Source of the DNA: Pseudanabaena sp. | Lineage (GTDB): Bacteria > Cyanobacteriota > Cyanobacteriia > Pseudanabaenales > Pseudanabaenaceae | Direction: 5' to 3' | NCBI GenBank assembly: GCA_003249015.1 | Contig: QBLS01000009.1 | Span: forward strand, 1-64,000 | DNA: 64,000 bases | Notes under the pieces: generated by a model | The model's input: the letters and a program-made list of their open reading frames with translations, nothing else | Told to the model about the DNA's origin: nothing | Database searches by the model: none | Program-made: the position numbers and the translations under genes | Shown here: in pieces, positions 60,359-64,000 of the stretch | How the letters are laid out: every line of letters begins with the position of its first letter | Numbering within the stretch: the first letter of the stretch is position 1

Positions 60359-61621
60359 ATGTTGCCGACCGAACCCAAAAGACAGCTAAACGTAGAGCCA
60401 GTGAATAATTCTATGTCCAACCCTGTGTATAAATCTCTGTCGAAGGTATCTCTGCGTCAGATTACTGACAAGGCAGGAAAGTTAATCATCCAAAATCCTT
60501 TCTGGGTGTTGCTAATTGGTTCCCTTGGTATTCATGGGCTATTTGTGTTGTTTACGCCCAGTCCTCTCAAAAAAACTGAGCCAGTCAAAGAAATAACCCT
60601 TTCTAAGCTCCCCCTTGTCCAGTTGCCAGCGAAAACGCTAAACCCTCAATCCACCCCAGACAAGTCGATACTTGACAACCTATTCGTTAAGCCTTCAAAT
60701 CCTAAATTAAACTCACCCCTTGGTTCTTTGCCGCAGCCTCTAGATCTATCTAACCTCGAACAATTTGAAGATCTACCCCCAGTCGCGACAAACCTCCCCT
60801 TTGGGATTCCGCCTTTACTAAGTATTCCCAACCCGATCGATCCTCCTGAATTTGTTAAGCCTCAATTACGTCTTCCCACTCCTCAAAATTCTCTTTCTAA
60901 TTTAGCGATCGCCTCACGAATTGATAATAGTAATCTTGGTAATACTTCTAGCAGTAATCTACGATCTGAGTTTCAAGGTGGTGGAATTAAAAATGAAAAT
61001 AATCAGATCATTCCCGCGCCAAGAACTAGCCCAAGTCCTACAGTCACTACACCTCAAAGAGTTGCTGTAAACAAACCTAGCTCCAACCTATCTTCTCGAC
61101 TATCTGTTACACCTCGAAAACCTAATCCCAAGCCAACCCAAGAACCCGTAGAAGAGCCGCCTAATGCCCAGCCAGACCCACCTTCTTCTAGTACTGATGG
61201 AAATGGTGGTATTACCTCCAGTGCAGAAGGAAACATTCTTGCTTTGATTGCGACTGATAAACGGATCAAAAATTTAATTGATAAAAACCTTCTCATAACT
61301 ACACAAATCGCTCCTCCAGAGACTTTAATTGCTAATCCTGAGCAAAATAGAGAAAAAGGCGTGGCTTGGATTCCGCCAAAAAGAACTGACTTAAACGGTA
61401 AGAAAGGGATTATCGTTTGCTATTGGATTGTTGCTCCAAATGGAGAAATCCAGCTAGCGGGATATACAAGTGGCGATCGCGAATTAGTTGATGCTGATCG
61501 GGAAATGGTGGAAGTTGTGCTGGAAACAATTAAAGGATATAGATTTCAGCCCCTTGAGAATCCTCAAACTGGCATATACCGCTTTGTGACGGCTAGGTAT
61601 GTGTTTCCCTATCCATATTAG
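60359..61621 (+). CDS. TonB-like energy transducer
   Basis: A 420-residue protein. One membrane helix lies around residues 45-65 (FWVLLIGSLGIHGLFVLF), followed by a long Pro/Ser/Asn-rich periplasmic linker (to ~300, with PKPTQEPVEEPPNAQPDPP). The C-terminal domain (VCYWIVAPNGEIQLAGYTSGDRELVDADREMVEVVLETIKGYRFQPL) has a TonB C-terminal-like fold. ATG at 60359 is preferred to an earlier start at 60308 that overlaps exbD. Likely partner of the ExbD here. Confidence 0.75.
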   Translation: MLPTEPKRQLNVEPVNNSMSNPVYKSLSKVSLRQITDKAGKLIIQNPFWVLLIGSLGIHGLFVLFTPSPLKKTEPVKEITLSKLPLVQLPAKTLNPQSTPDKSILDNLFVKPSNPKLNSPLGSLPQPLDLSNLEQFEDLPPVATNLPFGIPPLLSIPNPIDPPEFVKPQLRLPTPQNSLSNLAIASRIDNSNLGNTSSSNLRSEFQGGGIKNENNQIIPAPRTSPSPTVTTPQRVAVNKPSSNLSSRLSVTPRKPNPKPTQEPVEEPPNAQPDPPSSSTDGNGGITSSAEGNILALIATDKRIKNLIDKNLLITTQIAPPETLIANPEQNREKGVAWIPPKRTDLNGKKGIIVCYWIVAPNGEIQLAGYTSGDRELVDADREMVEVVLETIKGYRFQPLENPQTGIYRFVTARYVFPYPY

Positions 61622-61709
61622 TTTGAGGCGGTGCGAAGCGCCTCTTCAAGCTTATGGTTAGAATGTCTTGACGCTTGTGCTGATAAACTTGCTGACAGAT
61701 ATGTGATAT

Positions 61710-61745
61710 CAATTAACAAAAGTGCAGTCACACTTTTGTTAATTG
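61710..61745. repeat. TTAACAAAAGTG inverted repeat
   Basis: 15-nt perfect arms (CAATTAACAAAAGTG) around CAGTCA. Similar in layout to 21284 and 48915. Confidence 0.75.
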
Positions 61746-61769
61746 AGCGCAATGCGCTGTAGTCATGTC

Positions 61770-61820
61770 CAGAGAAATTTTTGAAAGCGCGGCTTTGCCG
61801 CGCTTTCAAAAATTTCTCTG
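61770..61820. repeat. Long palindrome, loop TTT
   Basis: 24-nt perfect arms (61770-61793 and 61797-61820) surround TTT; core AAAGCGCGGC as at 24699. It precedes the GvpL/F gene at 61872. Confidence 0.92.
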
Positions 61821-61871
61821 TAATTAGCAGAGCTGATTTAACCAAATTCTACACAAGAGCTTTTAATTTTC

Positions 61872-62639
61872 ATGAGTCTATACCTTTACGCAGTGCTGCA
61901 AGAAGAAAACCTAGATTTGATTAAGGATCTGGAAATCAAGGGTATGCACGAACAGCCTGTGCAGTTTCATAAATTGCCTCCCTTTGCGATCGCCTATAGT
62001 GAAGCGCAGCAGGAGAGATATTTAGCAAGTCGTGCTAATTTAATTACCCATGAGACAGTCTTAGAGTCTTTGATGAAGGCGATCGACCCGCATCAAGCGG
62101 TTCCATTGCCTTTGCAGTTTGGTTTAGTTGTAGAGGAATGGGAAGAAGTACAACGAGATTTATTAATTCCTTACAAAACTAAGCTCAAGCAATTAGTTAA
62201 TAATTTGATTGGTAAGCGTGAAGTTAGTGTCAAATTATTTTGGAATCAAACTGAAGAATTAAATCTGGCGGTTGCCGAGAATGCGGGATTACGGCAGAGG
62301 CGGGAAGCACTCTCAGGAAAGGTATTGAGTATGGATGAGGCGATCGCGATCGGGCAGGAACTAGAAGCGGCGATCGAGGATCGTCAACAAGCTATTATTG
62401 AAGCCTTCTTAGGTAAGTTGCAGCCGATCTCCCATGAATATGCAGAGGGTGAACTGCTTACCGAAAATATGATTTACAACGGTTCTTTTTTAATCGATTG
62501 GGATCGCGAAGCAGAGTTTGCAGAGGCTGTTGAAGCTCTAGATCTACAATTTGAAAATCGCCTTCGCATTCGTTACAACGACTTCACCGCACCCTATAAC
62601 TTTGTCAATATAGACCGCGACGACGATCGCGAAGAATAA
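61872..62639 (+). CDS. GvpL/GvpF family protein, second copy
   Basis: A 255-residue GvpL/F protein. MSLYLYAVLQEE opens as the family's first strand; ASRANLITHETVLESLM and AVPLPLQFGLV match HDxVLE and PLRFG motifs, though Arg is Gln. A helical QELEAAIEDRQQAIIEAFLGKL segment follows, and NMIYNGSFLIDWDREAEFAEAVEAL is a typical GvpF C-terminal element. No gvpA is in the window. Solitary, with its own terminator. It is distant from the copy at 4167-4859, and the two are divergent in sequence. Confidence 0.8.
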   Translation: MSLYLYAVLQEENLDLIKDLEIKGMHEQPVQFHKLPPFAIAYSEAQQERYLASRANLITHETVLESLMKAIDPHQAVPLPLQFGLVVEEWEEVQRDLLIPYKTKLKQLVNNLIGKREVSVKLFWNQTEELNLAVAENAGLRQRREALSGKVLSMDEAIAIGQELEAAIEDRQQAIIEAFLGKLQPISHEYAEGELLTENMIYNGSFLIDWDREAEFAEAVEALDLQFENRLRIRYNDFTAPYNFVNIDRDDDREE

Positions 62640-62671
62640 AAAAGAGCGCACCGAGTGCGCTCTTTTTTATT
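62637..62671 (+). terminator. Terminator of the second GvpL/F gene
   Basis: 15-nt arms (ATAAAAAAGAGCGCA) around CCGAG, overlapping the stop codon, followed by a T run. Confidence 0.88.
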
Positions 62672-62715
62672 TCTAATTCAATAAGAGTAAGTAGCTAAGC
62701 ATAATTAAAAGCTAG

Positions 62716-62764
62716 AACCAGAGGTTGTTCCGCCCGCGCAGCGGGCGGAACAACCTTTTTGGTT
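62716..62764. repeat. Long palindrome, loop GCA
   Basis: 16-nt perfect inner arms (62722-62737 and 62741-62756), with outer AACCA/TTGGTT. Core GTTCCGCCCGC is identical to 4101-4157. Confidence 0.9.
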
Positions 62765-62798
62765 TTAGGGTTACTTATGCCTAGCTACTCATCTTGAA

Positions 62799-63710
62799 TT
62801 AATTGCTGCGAGTTCTGGGAACTTGACGGGTCGCCAGATCGCTTTCGTCTAGAATTTTCTTAACTTGTGGCTGAGACAAGACAACCTTGACATCATCTAT
62901 CAGCTTATCGCCCCATAGGTTTTCCACTAAATGGGAAATTTTGCCATAGCGAGGATCAATCTTCATGGCTTCTACAGCTAGTTGGGTCGCTTTTTCGCGA
63001 TCGCCTTTGCGATAAAAGGCTGTGGCAAGGGCGAGCGTTGGCTCGGCAGCAAGAAATTCGATTTTTTCGGCTTGCTTGAGTGAGCTTTGCCATTTGGCGA
63101 TCGCCTGATCGATATTGCCCCGTTCATACTCGACTAGCCCGATGTTATTAGTTGCTGCCCAAAATTTATTGTCAATAACCAGAACTTCGTTATAAATCTT
63201 AACAGCCTCGTCGTAACGCTTAGTCAAGAAATAGGCATTACCTAAGTCAAATAATGCGGTGGATGACTTGGGGTCGATTGCCAACCCCTGCTTAATATTG
63301 GCGATCGCTTCAGGATAATTTTTGTTACGCAGGTAAGCTGCCCCTAGGCTAAACAAAATAGTCGGCTCATCTTTTTTGAGGCGATGGGCTGTCGTTAGGG
63401 AAGCGATCGCCTCACTATATTTTTCTTGACGCAGATAGATACTGCCAAGGATGCCTTGAGTCTGAAAAGCTTTGGGCGCGAGCTGTGCAGCTAGGCGAGC
63501 GCGAGGGAGAGCCAGATCGTACTGCTCAAACTGAGCCAGTTGAGCTGCTTCTCTTGCAAGGTTTAAAGCTTGTTCTTCTAAGTTGCCAAAGTTAATTCGT
63601 GTTGTGTGGGGTAGTAGGGCTTGAGCGCGTAGGGGAGAGGCTCCTACGCCAACAGCAGCAAAAATTGCTAGCAACCAAATTCGATAACGCACAGGTATAA
63701 CTCTTACCAA
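62799..63710 (-). CDS. Exported TPR protein
   Basis: A 303-residue protein with a signal peptide (IWLLAIFAAVGVGASPLRAQA, cleavage near residue 31). Five or six TPRs fill residues 45-250, e.g. ILGSIYLRQEKYSEAIASLTTAHRLKKDEP, LFSLGAAYLRNKNYPEAIANIKQGLAIDPKS and LFDLGNAYFLTKRYDEAVKIYNEVLVID. TPRs bind proteins; cyanobacterial lumenal or periplasmic TPRs often help assemble complexes, but the partner is unknown. Confidence 0.85.
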   Translation of the reverse strand: MVRVIPVRYRIWLLAIFAAVGVGASPLRAQALLPHTTRINFGNLEEQALNLAREAAQLAQFEQYDLALPRARLAAQLAPKAFQTQGILGSIYLRQEKYSEAIASLTTAHRLKKDEPTILFSLGAAYLRNKNYPEAIANIKQGLAIDPKSSTALFDLGNAYFLTKRYDEAVKIYNEVLVIDNKFWAATNNIGLVEYERGNIDQAIAKWQSSLKQAEKIEFLAAEPTLALATAFYRKGDREKATQLAVEAMKIDPRYGKISHLVENLWGDKLIDDVKVVLSQPQVKKILDESDLATRQVPRTRSN

Positions 63711-63931
63711 TTATGAATGTAGGGTGATTGTATTTCAAATGATAGCGCTTCTGACCAAGATCCGATTTTGGGGTCGGTAGCACTGAAGGTGCTACCAATC
63801 AGCAATATGCTGCGCTATGGGCAACATCTGATTATTTATTTTAGTTTGGAAGATTTTTTTAAGTAGCGATGCTTGCTAGAATAAACCTAGAAATTTTGCC
63901 AGATTTATTAACACATTTTAAGAAAACTGCT

Positions 63932-64000
63932 ATGGACTTTGTAACTTCTCTACTTTCAAGCATCAACTTTCAGCTAATTTTTCAATTGACCTGCTTAGCT
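63932..64000 (+). CDS. psb30: Probable Psb30 (Ycf12), cut by the window edge
   Basis: Only 23 codons are visible: MDFVTSLLSSINFQLIFQLT then CLA. INFQLIFQLTxLA is very like the start of Psb30/Ycf12, a single-helix photosystem II subunit of about 30-45 residues. The rest lies beyond the window. The call rests on a short match. Confidence 0.55.
   Translation, partial: MDFVTSLLSSINFQLIFQLTCLA

Overview
The window reads as chromosome of a filamentous or unicellular cyanobacterium. HIP1 octamers (GCGATCGC) are scattered through nearly all genes, and several genes are cyanobacterial hallmarks: the circadian protein LdpA, a Ycf21-type chorismate lyase, the Ycf45 ATPase, a CrtD-like carotenoid desaturase, DUF3318/DUF1995/DUF1997 proteins, LrtA-type hibernation factor, the efp-accB pair, and a probable psb30 start at the right edge. 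A Pseudanabaena-like lineage is my guess from overall feel; no marker here proves it.

Layout. 0-15.5 kb is core: coaD, chorismate lyase, a DUF3318-glycosyltransferase pair, a DUF1997-GvpL/F pair, ldpA, ycf45, gltD, a crtD-like gene, a GldA-like dehydrogenase. 15.5-20.4 kb is an AT-rich accessory block between sufE and clpP. It holds an antitoxin beside a decayed vapC, a three-gene operon of unknown function (HNH-like protein with membrane segments; membrane-anchored coiled coil with LRV repeats; GIY-YIG-like protein), an antitoxin relic with an in-frame stop, and a MazF/MazE pair. 20.5-28.3 kb returns to core (clpP, glmM, hydrolase, Uma2, DUF72, response regulator, ABC ATPase). 28.3-34.5 kb is a second accessory block: DUF29, a VapBC pair, a RelE/ParE pair, a helicase relic and a large type IIG restriction-modification enzyme. 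34.7-57.9 kb is core: L,D-transpeptidase-like protein, tRNA-Ala(GGC), sugar ABC ATPase, rlmN, binding protein plus J-domain protein, GGDEF-like regulator, trpA, HATPase/STAS pair, CobW GTPase, two thioredoxins, efp-accB, pgi and hpf. 57.9-59.4 kb is a small graveyard with one intact Phd/VapC pair, a DUF559 relic and a decayed partial duplicate of the antitoxin locus. 59.5-64 kb carries queF, exbD-tonB-like genes, a second GvpL/F, a TPR protein and the probable psb30 start.

The most striking non-genic structure is a set of about forty long, near-perfect palindromes at gene ends. They have 14-30-nt arms around a three-base loop in a GC-NNN-GC core. Arms differ from site to site yet remain self-complementary, and at several genes the palindrome supplies the stop codon. 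They are absent from the accessory blocks. A second family, built on inverted GGCTTCGAC...GCTCAGCC sequence with TATAGC termini in full copies, looks like a MITE.
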